Of a stretch of 64,000 nt of DNA, positions 1 to 15,064 are shown piece after piece (positions within the stretch are counted from its first letter, which is position 1; each line of letters opens with the position of its first letter). Source of the stretch: Suillus spraguei (taxonomy: Eukaryota > Basidiomycota > Agaricomycetes > Boletales > Suillaceae). The stretch lies in NCBI GenBank assembly GCA_016800925.1, contig JABCPU010000078.1, positions 62,001-126,000 of the forward strand, given 5' to 3'. Position numbers and translations under genes: made by a program. The notes beneath the pieces were generated by a model. That model had not been told where the DNA came from, did no database searches, and worked only from the letters and a program-made list of their open reading frames with translations.

Positions 1-928
1 AGTCCGAATCTGACCAAGTATCATTCCAGCCAGGGTCCAAACAACGTTGCAGGCGATGAAGCAAAACTATAGAGGGGTGAGTTAGATGTCAACATGCGCC
101 AAATCATGAAAAGGGCACCTTGAAGTTTGCCATCTGCGAAAGACCTTGGCCATTACCAAGAATAATGATTCCGACATTGATGATGAGCTGCAAGCTTTGC
201 AAGATGTTACATACTGCAGATCCACTTGATCATCGATTCTCAACAATTCATGGGTATTTACGTACCATGCCGGAACCAAGAGCCATAGATGCGTTGCCCC
301 AAATCACCGAAAGACTTGACGGGAAACCTTTCCGAGTCCAGTTTCAAAAACATCCACCATAGGAGGAAACCACTGTATGCAGCCATAATGCCGAAGACGA
401 AGAAACAGGCTACACCCGGACCATATCCAACTTGTTGGAATGCCCACGGGGTAGAATAAGGACCCAAAATGTCTTGCAAAGGCGGACGTCATAGACCAAC
501 ATCATGAATTTATCAATCAACTTACCGGTGGTAATAAGATAGAACACGCTCCCCCACGTAGCGGTCCTAAGAGCCCCAGAAGCTGCACGGTACTCGCCTT
601 CGACAACTACGCCGTCCCCTCCTTCTGAGGAAGGGGCTACATTCTTTCCATCAGAGCGGACTGATACAACCGAACGCTGGTCAAGTTCCCGGGAACGTTT
701 GAACGTTCTCGAGATCAGGCGATTCCAAAAGCCACCTTCAGCGTCATTCCTGGCAGAGAGGGCTTCCTTGTCACGTTGAATCTTGGCGAAGTACATGTAC
801 GTCTCGATATTGGGCGTAGTGCCATCAGGAACATGGTACTCAGGAGCATACACGTCCTGCTCTTCCTTCTCTGGAAGATAGACTGGAGGCTCCTGGCTAG
901 CTTCGAGAACTACGGACTGGAACGCCAT
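1..928 (-). CDS. Amino acid permease (Aa_trans family), copy 1, partial
   Basis: This is the 5' part of a transmembrane amino acid transporter gene running off the left edge. Exon 1 (928-526) encodes a polar cytosolic N-terminus with TYMYFAKIQRD, then the start of the membrane domain (YRAASGALRTATWGSVFYLITT). A GT-AG intron (525-473) joins it to exon 2, which begins DILGPYSTPWAFQQVGYGPG, a hallmark of fungal neutral amino acid permeases such as Neurospora Mtr. Later exons give SLQLIINVGIIILGNGQGLSQ. Members of the family are plasma-membrane proton/amino acid symporters with about 11 membrane segments; the substrate cannot be read from sequence. The gene is closely similar to the complete copy at 2089-4181 and lies in the same orientation, so the two form a tandem duplicate. 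No frame break is seen in the visible part. Confidence 0.85.
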
Positions 929-2088
929 TGTAGTGGGAGCAAGGAATGGGATTCAGAGTTCGCGGTTTGACACGGTAGGCTTTATCTACCCACACTGTGG
1001 GTACGGCTACATGTGCTCGATGTCAGTATGCGGTGCCATTCCATACCGTTGCTTGGACCGAGATAGAAATACGGAGGATATTCAAGAATATATGAACAGG
1101 CACCTGTAGTTGCATGTTTAGTTCCTGAGACAAAGATACACGCGCCACACCACGGAAGCCTGTAAAGCCTGGGGTCGGAACGACCTAAATGCTGATGGCG
1201 CCCGCTGTCAGTACAAATTTTTCACGTTCTTATTTGTACTCTCATGTGAATTGATTCCGATAATAAATCTCCAGAATCCAAAGTGGGTGCTTTGTAGAGA
1301 CGCTGTACTTGAGTTTGACGTGAGAGGGCCCGGATCAGCGAATGTGTAGACGATGTTGGATGACCCGGATGGAAGGATTCCAGGTTATCAGACTTTGTGC
1401 GAAAAATTGACGGTCCAATGGGTGAGCTTTGCAGTCCAATGAGGTGGCGAGGCGAGCAGGTTCCCAGAACCGTTGCCGCGAAATTGTGGTTGCCAACAAT
1501 AGGACTGCGACAGTGTGAAGCCGAGTGGAGCTCAGGGATATACTAAGCGCGCTGACCTATAGTAGAGTTCCTGGCATAATCTACATGAATACTTACTGTA
1601 CACGACACTGAAACACAAGCTTTCAGTATCGCTGCCTTCTGGCGTGACAGTTACGCGGACGACGGGAATGCAGCCAGTTTCGTACGCAACGCTCAGCAGC
1701 ACTTCACATCGATACTTAGCGAGACGTTCTTTGCAACCACCAGCGCGCCGCTCAAAAAGCTTCGGCAACCACCGACCGCCCGATGCTGACCGTCCAATTT
1801 TCCGTCCGCATCCCGCGCCTCCTCCGCTTTTGGCAGATAAGCCTGTGCTCGACCGCCGCCTTCACTTACCGCTGAATTCTACCTTCAGTAGTCTTGGTTT
1901 TTTGTGTTCCTAGCTACATAGTGCAGTATTCTATCATATTTTTTGGAGCTCAAGTGCTCACCTCCGGGAAACTCTTGCCACCTGCTTAGGCTGCATAAAA
2001 TCACGTGCATATTACTCCATCAACATAGACCGTATCCTACAATCTTCAATTAAACAAAAATACACGTTCAAATCCATATTATGATGCC
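929..2088. other. Intergenic region upstream of permease copy 1
   Basis: No convincing gene is seen. Short open frames here lack recognisable motifs. Parts of this stretch, such as the region near 1010-1270, resemble the sequence upstream of the second permease (about 4240-4450), so the duplicated unit appears to include the promoter. Confidence 0.5.
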
Positions 2089-4181
2089 TTAACCACTGTT
2101 GTCCAACGGCGACTTGCAGCCAAACGACGACGCAGAACCCGAGGAACTGAACGCAGCCTGGATCGACTCGATGGCCGCGTACGCGCTTAATGCAGCACAA
2201 GACAAGCATGCGAGGGTGAGAAGGAAGTTCCACACGTGGAAGAACGCTTGCTTGGTGAAGACTGGTGGTAGGGTTGAATTTGGTGCGAGAGAACTCTGCA
2301 AAAATTAGTACGTACATGCACGTTTCCAACGCGATAAATCCCTCCATGTATCAACACGGTGGGCGTCGGGGTTGTTGACATCAAATTCTCCGTCACCTTT
2401 TGTGGCATCCACTTGCATGCAGTAACCCAAGATCATAAATGGAGGGAAGGTGTATGAAAACTCTGAAATGAGATTAAGTTGTAATAAGAACACAACACCT
2501 AGAAAAATATCAATACTCACGGAAGATGCAAACGGCAGCAACTAGCGATGAGAGGTTGCTGAATTGCGGGATGGCGGATCCAATGACGAAGGCAATAGAC
2601 CAATACACTATGACCGAAATGGCGAAGTAATATTTGCCCCAAGTCGCAGTCAACTGGGGGAAACCAAATAGCTCCACAAAAATGTTGTTGTAGATGACTT
2701 TGACACCAATATTGCCATATAAGGCACCAGCAATAAGACCGGCCGTCAAAGAAATGGCATTCGTCGCAGTTTGTAGACCATAAGTGGAAATTCCTTGGTT
2801 GGCCGGCTGTAACAACATCGTCAATAGGATTCCAAGTCAAGAGAGAAATGTCGGACGTTAATAACATATTGGCCTTGGTATGAATAGACGAAGAGACCGA
2901 AGAACATGTATACGATGAAGATGAAGATCTGGGAAACCGCCATAGCCTTCCAAAAATCCATTGGACGCCGCATTTCAGCCATGAACTCGATAAAAATCAT
3001 GCTAAAACAATTTGTCCATCAGCACATGAATGTTTTCATGAGTTATGAGGACTTACGCTCCACCGTATGAGAACACGATCTGCATGATACCTTCGAGCTG
3101 TGTCTGGAAAGGCTGTAGGTTGATTGCCTGAGTTATTACAGGGCCCGTGTCTCCTCCTGTCACCGCAGTATAGTTAGGTGGCGAGTTAGCACAAAGGCCA
3201 TTGTCATGATCAAGACAAGGATGTTCATCCAGATAGAGAGATTTGCGATCCTGCTAAACTTCTGAAGAGTCCGAATTTGACCAAGTATCATTCCAGCCAG
3301 CGCCCAAACAACATTGCAGACGCTGAAGCACAACTATAGAGGGGGAGTTAGATGTCAACATGCGCCAATCATAAAAAGGGCACCTTGAAGTGTGCCATCT
3401 GCGAAAGACCTTGACCATTTTGAAGGATAATGATCCCGACGTTGATCACGAGCTGTAAACTTTGCAAGATGTTACAGACTGTAGATCCACTTGATCATTA
3501 GTTCTCTACATTCAGGAGTGTTTCCGTACCATGTCGAAACCAAGAGCCATAGATGCGTTGCCCCAAATCTCCGAAAGACCTGACAGGATACCTTTCCGAG
3601 TCCAGTTTCAAAAACATCCACCATAGGAGGAAACCACTGTATGCAGCCATAATGCCGAAAACGAAGAAACAAGCTACGCCAGGACCATATCCAACTTGTT
3701 GGAATGCCCACGGGGTAGAATAAGGACCTAAAATGTCTTGGGAAGAATGTCATGGAACCATCAAAGTCGTCAAATTTGTGATTAACTTACCGGTGGTAAT
3801 AAGATAGAACACGCTCCCCCACGTGGCGGTCCTAAGAGCCCCAGAGGCTGCACGATACTCGCCTGCGGTAACTATACTGCCGCCCCCATTCTCCGAAGGA
3901 GGAGATATTTGAACGGAACGATTGTCATATTCCTGACGTTTGAATGATCTCGAGATCAGGTTACCCCAACGGCTACCTTCAGCATCGTTCCTAGCAGAAA
4001 GGGCTTCCCTGTCACGTTGAATCTTGGCATAGTACATGTACGTCTCGAGATTGGGCTTATTGCCATTAAGAACACGGTAGTTCTCAGGCACGGGAACATA
4101 CGGGGGGTCCTGTTCTTTCTTTTCCGATAGGTAGACTTGAGAACCCTGGCCGGCTCCGATAGCTACAGGCTGGAGCGACAT
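2089..4181 (-). CDS. Amino acid permease (Aa_trans family), copy 2, one frame break
   Basis: This is a full-length multi-exon amino acid transporter of the Aa_trans family. Exon 1 starts at 4181 (MSLQPVAIGAG) and ends near 3791. The next exon gives DILGPYSTPWAFQQVGYGPG, followed by SLQLVINVGIIIL, MNILVLIMTMAF, ANSPPNYTAVTGGDTGPV, IMQIVFSYGGA and ISTYGLQTATNAISLTAGL. The C-terminal exon is FHVWNFLLTLACLSCAALSAYAAIESI, ending in the family-typical Ser/Gly-rich FGCKSP tail. It is very like copy 1, offset by about 3.25 kb, including introns and upstream sequence. Near 3187-3193 the frame changes between TMAF and ANSPPNY; one missing G/C would restore it. It may be a new pseudogene or a sequence error. 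Expected location is the plasma membrane. Confidence 0.85.
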
Positions 4182-5217
4182 TGTGTGGGAGTAAGAAGTG
4201 GAGTTCCTGGGTTGACACAGTATTATATGGCCCTATTTGACTGTGGGTATTCGATGTCAGCATGCAGTGTAATCAACAATTGTGCAGGCACTTGAAATCA
4301 CGGAGTCGCATGCCGGTTCCTGAAGATGTACGCCTCACCACTGCAATGAAAGCCTTGGGTGAGTTTTAATGCCAACGGAATGATCAAAATGCTCTCAAAC
4401 GGTGATACGCATCCTGTCGGTACAATATTTTCACCATAGATTGATTCTGAGAATAGATGACCCATGTGTTCAATATGATTTGAGCGCCACCGCAGCAAGA
4501 AGGCTGAGCTCGATATTTTTAGGGAATGAACGAGTAGAGCTGGGTGCTCGTGTAGTGACGTTATGAAGCTCCCACGAATCAGTGTACCTGAAGCCTGTCC
4601 TTTCCTCCACCGATCAGTGAACATGATGGACCCACGTAGCTTTTTTGGAATTGGATGGATACAGGCGAAAGCCTTTTACACAATGATTACCGCTAGCGCT
4701 GGTCCGGGTGTCTGGACTCTGACGTAGAATCCCGGCCTGACCGCTCGCCATACAGGCAGATAAGAGGTACCGAAACCTTTGAATCTTGAGCGCATGATAT
4801 TTGCTGCATCTTCTGCCGGGCAACCGCGTTTTGAGAGGAGTTTTCGCTTGGAATGTCACGGTGAGTCTAAAACTCAGACAGTTCAAAGTCTTTATATAAC
4901 TTCAGGGCATGACTAAGATTCGTTGATGACTCGGTCACTATCGATGCTCCTTCTTTACTTTTGTATATGCCGCAGCCTATCATCTCAAGCCTTGGGATCC
5001 CGATCACTGAATGCGCGGGGATGTGCCCTAGCGTGAACTCTCAGGCTGAAGCTGAGTGGCGTGACGCCACGTGACGTTCTACATAGTTGGATCCGAGCGC
5101 ATTGCCGGCGGAGCTTGGGAAGAGGTTTTGCACTTGAAAGGTTCCTAGATATGATTCATTCCTTGAAGAAATTTTACACCACACAATCCTCTGTGCTAAT
5201 TTATCCTCGATTGCCTA
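4182..5217. other. Intergenic region, no gene recognised
   Basis: This is the upstream region of permease copy 2 and the 3' side of the farnesyltransferase gene. Two overlapping minus-strand open frames (4298-4886) have no family motif and no plausible intron structure, so they are not called. Confidence 0.4.
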
Positions 5218-7049
5218 TCACGTTTTCTTAGGCCGCGAAGGAATCGTTTGTTGGTAGAAATGCGCCATGATACCCTCCGTGTGTGTCATTGTCAGATTGA
5301 ATACCGGATGTGTCGCGTTCTGCATAAAGCTCGATCAGTCACTCGGCACGTCGAAATTGACACAGTAAGTCACCATCCGGTTGTTTTGTGCTCCAAGTAT
5401 ACGAGATGTGCCTTCCTCCTCTGTCCAAGAAAGAGAGTGCGAGAAACACGCTTGACGAAGTTGCTCGTGTGTGGTCTCTGATTTGAATGAGCGACTAGCC
5501 TTTCCGATGAAAGCTTACGACCTACCAGGCGGAGTCTTCCAACAGCGAACAATGGCATCCTGCCGAGTGGATGACAGGAAAACATTGTGCTGAGCCGAGG
5601 ATAGTCCTGCTAGACAATATAGTGTATGATATGAATCTGCAGGCCTATGAATATCATCAGCAGAAGTTCATGTAAACAGGTCCAGAACTTAATTACTTTG
5701 GAGGTTTATCGCGCAGGCCTCCTGCTGGGTGTTGACCGGCGCACAGTATGTAGCGCTGTAGGGCAGCACGATCCCATAAGGAATCTGCACATGCACCCAT
5801 TCATCAGCATCTTGTCATACAACGACAGCAAATAACAAACCATCGATATCATCCCAAGCTTCGTCCTCTTGATGGGCGGTAGCATATTCGTGTTTATCAT
5901 CACGGCCATGCGCGCCAACGATGCCTAACGAAGATAACAATGCGAAGCAACCCCCCACCCACCAAGAGTAACATCCATCCACAAGCTTATTAGTACGGCC
6001 CCTGAAACCACCAAGCTCGATCTCCGAGCCTTGCATCTGCACCAGCCATCGCAGCAGCGTCTTGAAATTCAGAGATGGCCGCTGGAGCGAAGGCTTTTGC
6101 AGAGCAAGGTACGGCTGAAGCATGGTCCACGATGCCAGTGAGCAGAAAGTGTACCCCCCGTGAGCCTCACCAAGAGGCGGACGCGGGAAATCGAGTAGGG
6201 TCGGAGGACCTTCAGGTTCAGGAGAGAAGTACGGCTGGGACGCAGATGAGAAACCTCCTTCATAGGTCTGACATGACATGACGAAGCCAGGGATACCCTC
6301 CAAAAGTTCCGGCGTCAGCATGTTCAGTAAATGTACCGTCACGAGGAGGCAATATGTACCACTGTACGATGTCTGATCAGCGACCATCGACGGAAACCTG
6401 ATCAAGACTTCACAAACCGAACATCCACTTCTGCATGGTGTGCGACAAGGAACGCCCCATCTGGTTGCTTGAGGGACACGAAAAACTTGTACATCTTCTC
6501 CCTGGTGAAGTGTTAACGACACCTCCATATGATTAATAGTTTAGGACTCGCCGGTCGATCTGATCCCATCCTCCTCCTAGCCGGGCCTCCCGACGATCGC
6601 TAGGGCGCAAACTGCTGCATATGTAGGCAGCAAATGTGCAGCCTGCCCCGGCCCACCTCCGAAACCACCATCTGGATGCTGCCATGCCATAATAGTATCG
6701 ATGGCCCTACAAAAGAAGCACATCTTGAGCCATCTCGATGGTATCATATCGCCAGATGCGCCACGTACTTTTGTTTATTGTTCGGATCTAGTGCTACGCC
6801 CATGGCGCTGAAGCTTTGGAGCGTCCAGTAGAGCAGCCATGGTTGGCTTGCGTCTTGACTAATATAGCGGGATGGAAAGCCTTGTATTAAATTTCGAATC
6901 AAGAACTGCAAGTGTGCATCCCTCTGCAACGGGGAGGGCAAGTCCGGGTTGAGTGGGAGGTGCTTGAGCAGTATCGTTTCCGTTTCTGTCTGGTGATCTG
7001 TTGTCTCGGTTTCGTACGAATCATGGGGTGACCTTCGTGGCTGCGACAT
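5218..7049 (-). CDS. RAM1: Protein farnesyltransferase beta subunit, one frame break
   Basis: This is the catalytic beta subunit that, with the alpha subunit, farnesylates CaaX proteins such as Ras and mating pheromones in the cytosol. Exon 1 starts at 7049 and ends at 6769 (intron 6768-6707). The following exons give AIDTIMAWQHPDGGFGGGPGQ, HLLPTYAAVCALAIVG, DREKMYKFFVSLKQPDG, GTYCLLVTVHLLNMLTPEL, CQTYEGGF, EAHGGYTFCSLA, GGFRGRTNKLVDGCYSWW and SYHTLYCLAGLSSAQHN, then NATHPVFNLT before the stop at 5218. The zinc ligands of the family are present: Asp and Cys in VDGCYSWW and His in SYHTLYCL. One intron (6551-6502) has a GC donor (GCGAGT). Near 6580-6582 the frame breaks after IVGRPG; one extra C would restore GGGWDQIDR. 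Confidence 0.9.
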
Positions 7050-7266
7050 CCTTGCAAGAGATGATGGTTAGATGTAATAACGATTACAGTGGCTGCTTTT
7101 GTGCAGCATTGGTCAAAGATAATAACAAGAGTCAAACCCGACTCAAACCATGCAATAACAGAGTAGCTAATCGTGATCATGCAACACGAAGAAACATGCA
7201 CGTGCGTCTACTTCTAGTACATCCTTTTTTATTTATACAAGCTAGATATCTGTGGTATGTGTAACC

Positions 7267-9893
<2,627 letters not shown>

Positions 9894-9914
9894 TTCTTGA
9901 ACGTTTCAACAAAC

Positions 9915-9935
9915 GAGTCAATCTTCAAATGAGTC
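9915..9935. promoter_or_regulatory. Two Gcn4/AP-1-like half sites upstream of SPE3-LYS9
   Basis: GAGTCA at 9915-9920 (TGACTC on the minus strand) and TGAGTC at 9930-9935 lie 22-42 bp upstream of the SPE3-LYS9 start codon. Each matches six of the seven bases of the TGASTCA site bound by Gcn4/CPC1 factors, which control lysine genes in other fungi. Function is inferred. Confidence 0.35.
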
Positions 9936-10006
9936 GGACTACTTACTTTTTTCGGATCTATTAGTCCGATATCCGACTATCTGGGAAGTGCGTGACGTTG
10001 TCGCTG

Positions 10007-10014
10007 TGACGTCA
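10007..10014. promoter_or_regulatory. Perfect CRE/ATF palindrome TGACGTCA
   Basis: The 8-bp palindrome TGACGTCA sits 114 bp upstream of the SPE3-LYS9 start. It is the consensus for ATF/CREB bZIP proteins. A chance match in a 64-kb window is possible, so its role is uncertain. Confidence 0.35.
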
Positions 10015-10909
10015 CTCGAGAGCTTTGCTTTTTCGAAGCTTGAAGGCTAAATTGTCGATCTAATATTGTCCTAGATTCATGCCCATACTCCTGGCACCAA
10101 CACCCTAGTCCCTAACAGGCGGTGCTATTGCGGTGCGCCTCATTAGCATTAAATATCAGGAGTTTGCCTACTAGCCTGAGTACGCCACTAGTGACCAGCG
10201 ACCCTCGACAACCGAGGTGTGGCGACGCAGTTCTACAGTACCCTGACCGGAGTGAAATGGTAAACGGATGGCCTATCGAAATACAAGTCTTGAACTCATA
10301 CACTGGGTCCTGAACTTGAAAGTCGCTGACACTAGAGCTAGATCTATGCGGAAGGCCTGAAAGTGGTTGCTGTCGGGGCCCTTTCGCATAATCACGTCGG
10401 CAGTTGCTCTCATGCAATCGTGCCATCGATCTCGGTGTTGAGCTCGAGCTCAATATACATGCTAGGTAAGTTTAGTGTACCATATTTGGCCGGGTCACCG
10501 TGACAGAGTATCAATACGCCTTCTTTTAGGTCCATAATGGGCGGAGTAAGAAAATAACTAATAATCGCGGAGTGCCAACAGTGGATCTGGGCACGGATGT
10601 AGATCGACTAATTAACGACCCAACCATGGGACCGAGAATGCCCAGTCACGAATTCAGGGTGACCTAATTGACATATTCCACAAAGGCGTCACTAATCACA
10701 ACGTTAGGTATCCTGGACAATCATAGATGAGTAGGACCGCTGCCCCTGCAACGTGTTCTCATAGGTCCTAATATTCCACTTTAACTTGTCAAAGAGATCT
10801 TTATTTTGACATGCCAGTTCTTCGGGTGCGTTTTCCCTTTCTTTCCAGCCGCTTCAAAACGCCGGGATGTTACACTGTGGCTCTGCATCTTCCTTTCTTT
10901 CATCTCGCA

Positions 10910-12232
10910 ATGAGCTACAGACACTCCCTGGAAGATACTTGTAGAGTGTTTATTTCGCGTCCGCGACGCTATAACCAACCAGCACTCACCCAACATGCAT
11001 TCCAGCATTCCCCGTCGCCTAGCTTCACTCCCGTAGACCTTGGAACCCCAGCATCTTTTTCTTCGTCAGAGTCTGCCTCGGATTCCACTTCGTCACTGAA
11101 TATACTTCCCGACGTCATTCAATTGCCTATACCAGGAGTCGCGGACCTCATTCCAAAGGCGAATCGCACGTCGCATGCCAAGCGACAGCCTGCTGGACAC
11201 ATTCCTCGTCCCCGTAATGCGTTCATTCTCTTCCGCTGCGACTTTGTCCAGCAAAAGAAAATTCCTGGTCATGTAGAAAGTGACCATCGAAACCTATCAC
11301 GTATCGCAGGCAAAATCTGGAGAGGCATGAAGAAAGAGCAACAAAAACCGTGGATTGACCTTGCCTTGAAAGAGAAAGAACGCCACGCTGCGATGTACCC
11401 CGGGTATAAATACATGCCTGCGCAGCAAACTTCAAAGCAAAAGAAGGCCAAGAGTGACCGTATTGCTAAAGAAGAAAGAGAGCTGGAATCCCGCAGAGCA
11501 GAATTATCGTCGGTCTTGATACAGCGCAGAGTTGACATGAGCGATATTCCAAAGCAACCTGTGCAGGTTGCCGCCCGTTTTACTCCCTATCCCGCTCCCT
11601 CGCGCCCACGACGCTCGTCCTCGTGCCCCCCTGTCGGCGCGGAACCAGTGAACCCATCCACAGACCTTGAATCTTGGGCCCCGTTCTTGGTTACTCATGA
11701 TGATTTAGCTCGTCGCCCGAGTCGTACCACCATGTACCACTCCGTCACCTCGGAGCCAATTGCTTCACCTCTCATTCCAGCATGCGACCTTCCGAACTCG
11801 CAGCCTAGTGAAGGTGCATGGTTTGGTGCTCCAATGCCATATGCATGGCCTCTTCCAGACCGAGAGGACGACCCTTTGTTTGAGACTCAAACTTCTAATG
11901 CTACATCACAACTTAACTCTCCCTTCGGGCAACAGGTAAGTATTTTTCATGGATTTTAGGACTGCTTATTGATGCTTTAGTAGAATGCTGAACTTTACCC
12001 ACCGCATTCCGAGTTCATATATACCCCATTTGAAAACATTCCCCAGATGTGTCCCACGAGCATGGATAGGGAAGGGGCGCTCGGGCTGGACTTTACGAAT
12101 CCCTTCGGTTTTGACAGTTTCCCACTCAATGCGGATAGCTTCCTGCAATCGTCTTCTGATATGTCTTCGATGCTCTCTTCTCTGGATTGTGCTATGTCAT
12201 GCAACCCGAGTACTATGGGGGGTACGAATTAG
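10910..12232 (+). CDS. HMG-box (MATA_HMG type) transcription factor
   Basis: This is a nuclear DNA-binding regulator with two exons: up to 11935 and 11984-12232 (GT-AG intron of 48 nt). The HMG box runs from HIPRPRNAFILFRCDFVQQ through NLSRIAGKIWRGM to HAAMYPGYKYMP, a sequence-specific MATA/SOX-like box. A basic Lys/Arg-rich segment follows (KQKKAKSDRIAKEEREL). The flanks are Ser/Pro-rich and look disordered, and exon 2 is acidic/Ser-rich with a possible activation segment (GLDFTNPFGFDSFPLNADSF). I choose the ATG at 10910 (MSYRHSLED) because a pyrimidine tract precedes it. An in-frame ATG at 10811 would add 33 residues. Basidiomycete HMG proteins of this class include pheromone-response and fruiting regulators, but which one this is cannot be told. 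Confidence 0.85.
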
Positions 12233-13087
12233 AGCGGTGGGATGCCTTACGTAGTCGGAATGTCATGGCATTGGTCAATTCGGGATGAAAGGTGTGCGCT
12301 CCCCTGTGAACATGTTTGTTTACTAATGGTGGCATAGTCATCGAGGGCCCGCTTACTTCTCCGACGGTAGAATTCAATTCGACAAGAACGAATTTGCATC
12401 GTTACATATCTTCGTTACGATCTTCATACCCATTCTTCATGGATTCTAAGATCATATGGTAGTCATGCATGCTAATTAATTCACATAGAAATAGCGTACC
12501 AACGTACGAACAATATTTAATATCTTTTCGTGGAGTATATGCAGCTTTTAGAATAGTCTCTCGTTACACAAAGCATCACTCTCAGTAAGATCCGCTCAGA
12601 GTTAATGATACCGTCACTTATCTGCACTGACCAAGCATGTGCTCATAGTTTGTGGGGTCGACGTGACGCCGACAGTGTGAATTAATTTGAATCACAATTG
12701 GTGTCACGAGTCTACATCGTGGGACTTGATACACCTTGAACTAGGATTGATTGCACCTACTAGGTCACGCTACTCGTTCACATGAACTTCAGTGTCAACT
12801 TTTTGTATGGCGTTACTGTCGACAATGTTCACCTGGCGCTGATCCAGGCGGGCCGCTGAGGTATCCGGTCGCATGACTTTAAACGAGCTACAAAGTCAAT
12901 CACCGCGGAAGCAATTAATGTCTGCCATAAAGTTGATCCCATACTATGACAAGTCTTACGCAGGTGCAACACAGCCCAGGCTTCATCTCTTCTCGTAGTG
13001 TCTCAAATCTTTACCACCGCTGTTCATCCGAGACGACATGTTCAGTGGCGATACTTTCAAAAATATTCGCGTGTACTGTCAGTCACA
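12233..13087. other. Intergenic region
   Basis: This holds the 3' flank of the HMG gene and the promoter side of the transporter. I see no gene, repeat or RNA here. Confidence 0.4.
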
Positions 13088-15064
13088 ATGCTATTTGATA
13101 CACATTTTTTGCTCACAAATTTACAAGGGCTCGCATTCGTGGCTTACTGGGGCATCATTCTGTTCGGATATGACACGTGCGTTCCTTTTCATCGAAAACT
13201 CACAAGCGTCTGTCTGATTATGAGCTAGTGGTATAGCTGGAGGTGTTGTCTCCCAACCTTACTTCGAGACCAGCTTCGGTTTAGTCAACGCCAATGGTTC
13301 AATCAACAAAAGCAAGGATACTGTGGTCTCTTCCAATGTTGTTTCTGTGTTGCAAGCAGGAGCATTCTTTGGCGCTCTAGGCAGTGCACCCATCTCAGGT
13401 TAGTACGATGGTGACTGCTCGCTGGTACGCTGATACATTCCGACCATTGCCTAGCTTGGTTGGGACGGAAACTGACATTGATCGGTTTTACTATCATTTT
13501 CATTGTCGGCGCTGTAAGTGATTCTAGACTCATAGTTAGATGGGCCTCTTACTCAGGCGGTTCTAGATACTTACTACGGTTGCCGGTGGTAACCGGGGTA
13601 TTGGATACATCTACGGCGGTCGAGTCATCTCTGGCTTCGGCATCGGCGGCATATCTGCTGTTGCGCCCGCTTATGTCTCCGAATGCTCACCAAAGAATGT
13701 CCGTGGTCGCATCACCGGGTGTTTCCAGATCATGGTTGCCATTGGTGTCATGATTTCATATTTTATAAACCGTTTAGTCCGCATTCGTTCATTGTCACTT
13801 GGATGATGCTCATAATAATTGAACAGTTGGTGTCGGCCTTCACATGGCGGACAGTCCCAAGGTCTGGAGGATTCCTTTTGGGTTTCAGCTCGTTCTTGCA
13901 GGTATAATGTGCCTTGGTCTTTTCACTGTCAAGGTCAGTCATCCCCGAACCTGTATAGATCACTGCAGATTATTCTACTGTAGGAATCTCCTCGATGGCT
14001 TGCATCTAAAGGTTATGTTGCGGAAGGCATGGCCAATCTTGCTTACTTGCGGAGGGCGCCCTACGATTCAGATGAAGTACGGCGTGAATTTGCTGAAATT
14101 GAAGCTGCTATTCGTGAAGAACAGGAGGCTCGTAAAGGCCTTGGATTGAATGAAGCCTTCTTCGGGAAGGGCAATTTTGTCCGATTTGTCATTGCATTTG
14201 TGATCTTCCTCTTGCAGCAATGGAGCGGACAAAACTCGGTTGGCTATTATGCACCCCAGATCTTCACCTCCGTGTGTCTCTCATGCAGATGCAGCCTCTT
14301 CCCTCACTTACACGTCAGGTTTTAGATCGGGTACTCTGGGACGACCAATTCTCTCTTGGCTTCTGGAATCTACGGTATCGTGAAAGTTGTCGCGACTACG
14401 CTTTTCGTGTTCTTCTTCGTCGAGAGTCTCGGTCGCAAAGCCTCGCTGTTCATATCCGCCATGGGAATGGGAATCATGTTCTTCATCATCGGTGCTATTC
14501 TGAAAACACATCCCGTTGTCACACCTCTACCGGGCCACCCTGCGCCACCACCGGCACCGTCTTCAAAAGGTATGGCTGCTATGCTTTACATCTACGTCTG
14601 CTTCTATTCCATGGGATGGGGCCCTCTTCCGTGGGTTTATGTCTCTGATATCTTCCCCACACGGACTCGCCATTATGGATTGGCTGTGGGTTCTGGTTCG
14701 CAATGGCTATGGAGTGCGTACTAAGTCGTATAAAATGTTTTAATGCTGCTAACGCTGTCCTTTAGACTTCGTTGTGGCGAAGGTCACCCCAACGCTTGAG
14801 GCTGATCTAGGATTCAAACTCTTCATGATGTTTGCTACAATCAATATTGGCGGAATGGCTGTCTTCTCCCTGTTAGTTAATTCATGTGCTGACTACATGA
14901 TCGATGCTTAAACTATGCTCAACAGGCTCCTCCCTGAAACCAAAGGTTATAGTCTAGAGGAGATGGATATCATTTTCGGCTCAGTTAGCGCAGAGTCCCG
15001 CGAAGCGCGCATTGAACGTGCACTCGACCATAGAGAAACAACATCTATCGGCAAAGAAGTATAA
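13088..15064 (+). CDS. MFS sugar/quinate-type transporter
   Basis: This is a multi-exon sugar-porter family member of the plasma membrane, expected to have 12 membrane helices. Joined exons give GIILFGYDTGIAGGVVSQPYFE, SAWLGRKLTLIGF, GRVISGFGIGGISAVAPAYVSE, RGRITGCFQ, the domain-linker motif ESPRWLASKGY, LLQQWSGQNSVGYYAPQIF, VESLGRKASLF, WGPLPWVYVSDIFPTRTRHYG and the C-terminal motif LLPETKGYSLEEMDIIFG. All introns are short GT-AG introns and the frame holds throughout. The first start is unsure: in-frame ATGs occur at 12998 and 13088, giving an unusually short N-terminus before helix 1. Similarity is strongest to fungal quinate permease/hexose transporters, but the substrate is unknown. Confidence 0.9.

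Larger units (their letters stand above)
9894..10909. other. Divergent intergenic region between SPE3-LYS9 and the HMG gene
   Basis: Apart from the bZIP-type sites listed separately, nothing coding is supported. A 113-codon minus-strand frame at 10112-10453 has no recognisable domain. A pyrimidine-rich tract (CTTCCTTTCTTTCATC) directly precedes the ATG at 10910, as is common at fungal transcription starts. Confidence 0.45.

Noticed and set aside
4298..4886. Two overlapping minus-strand open frames
   Set aside because: No domain, no splice partners, and a composition like non-coding sequence.
5248..5481. Plus-strand 77-codon open frame
   Set aside because: It lies over the last exons of the farnesyltransferase gene, whose conserved residues are on the other strand.
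10112..10453. Minus-strand 113-codon open frame in the SPE3-LYS9/HMG interval
   Set aside because: No recognisable motif and no supporting context; length is possible by chance.
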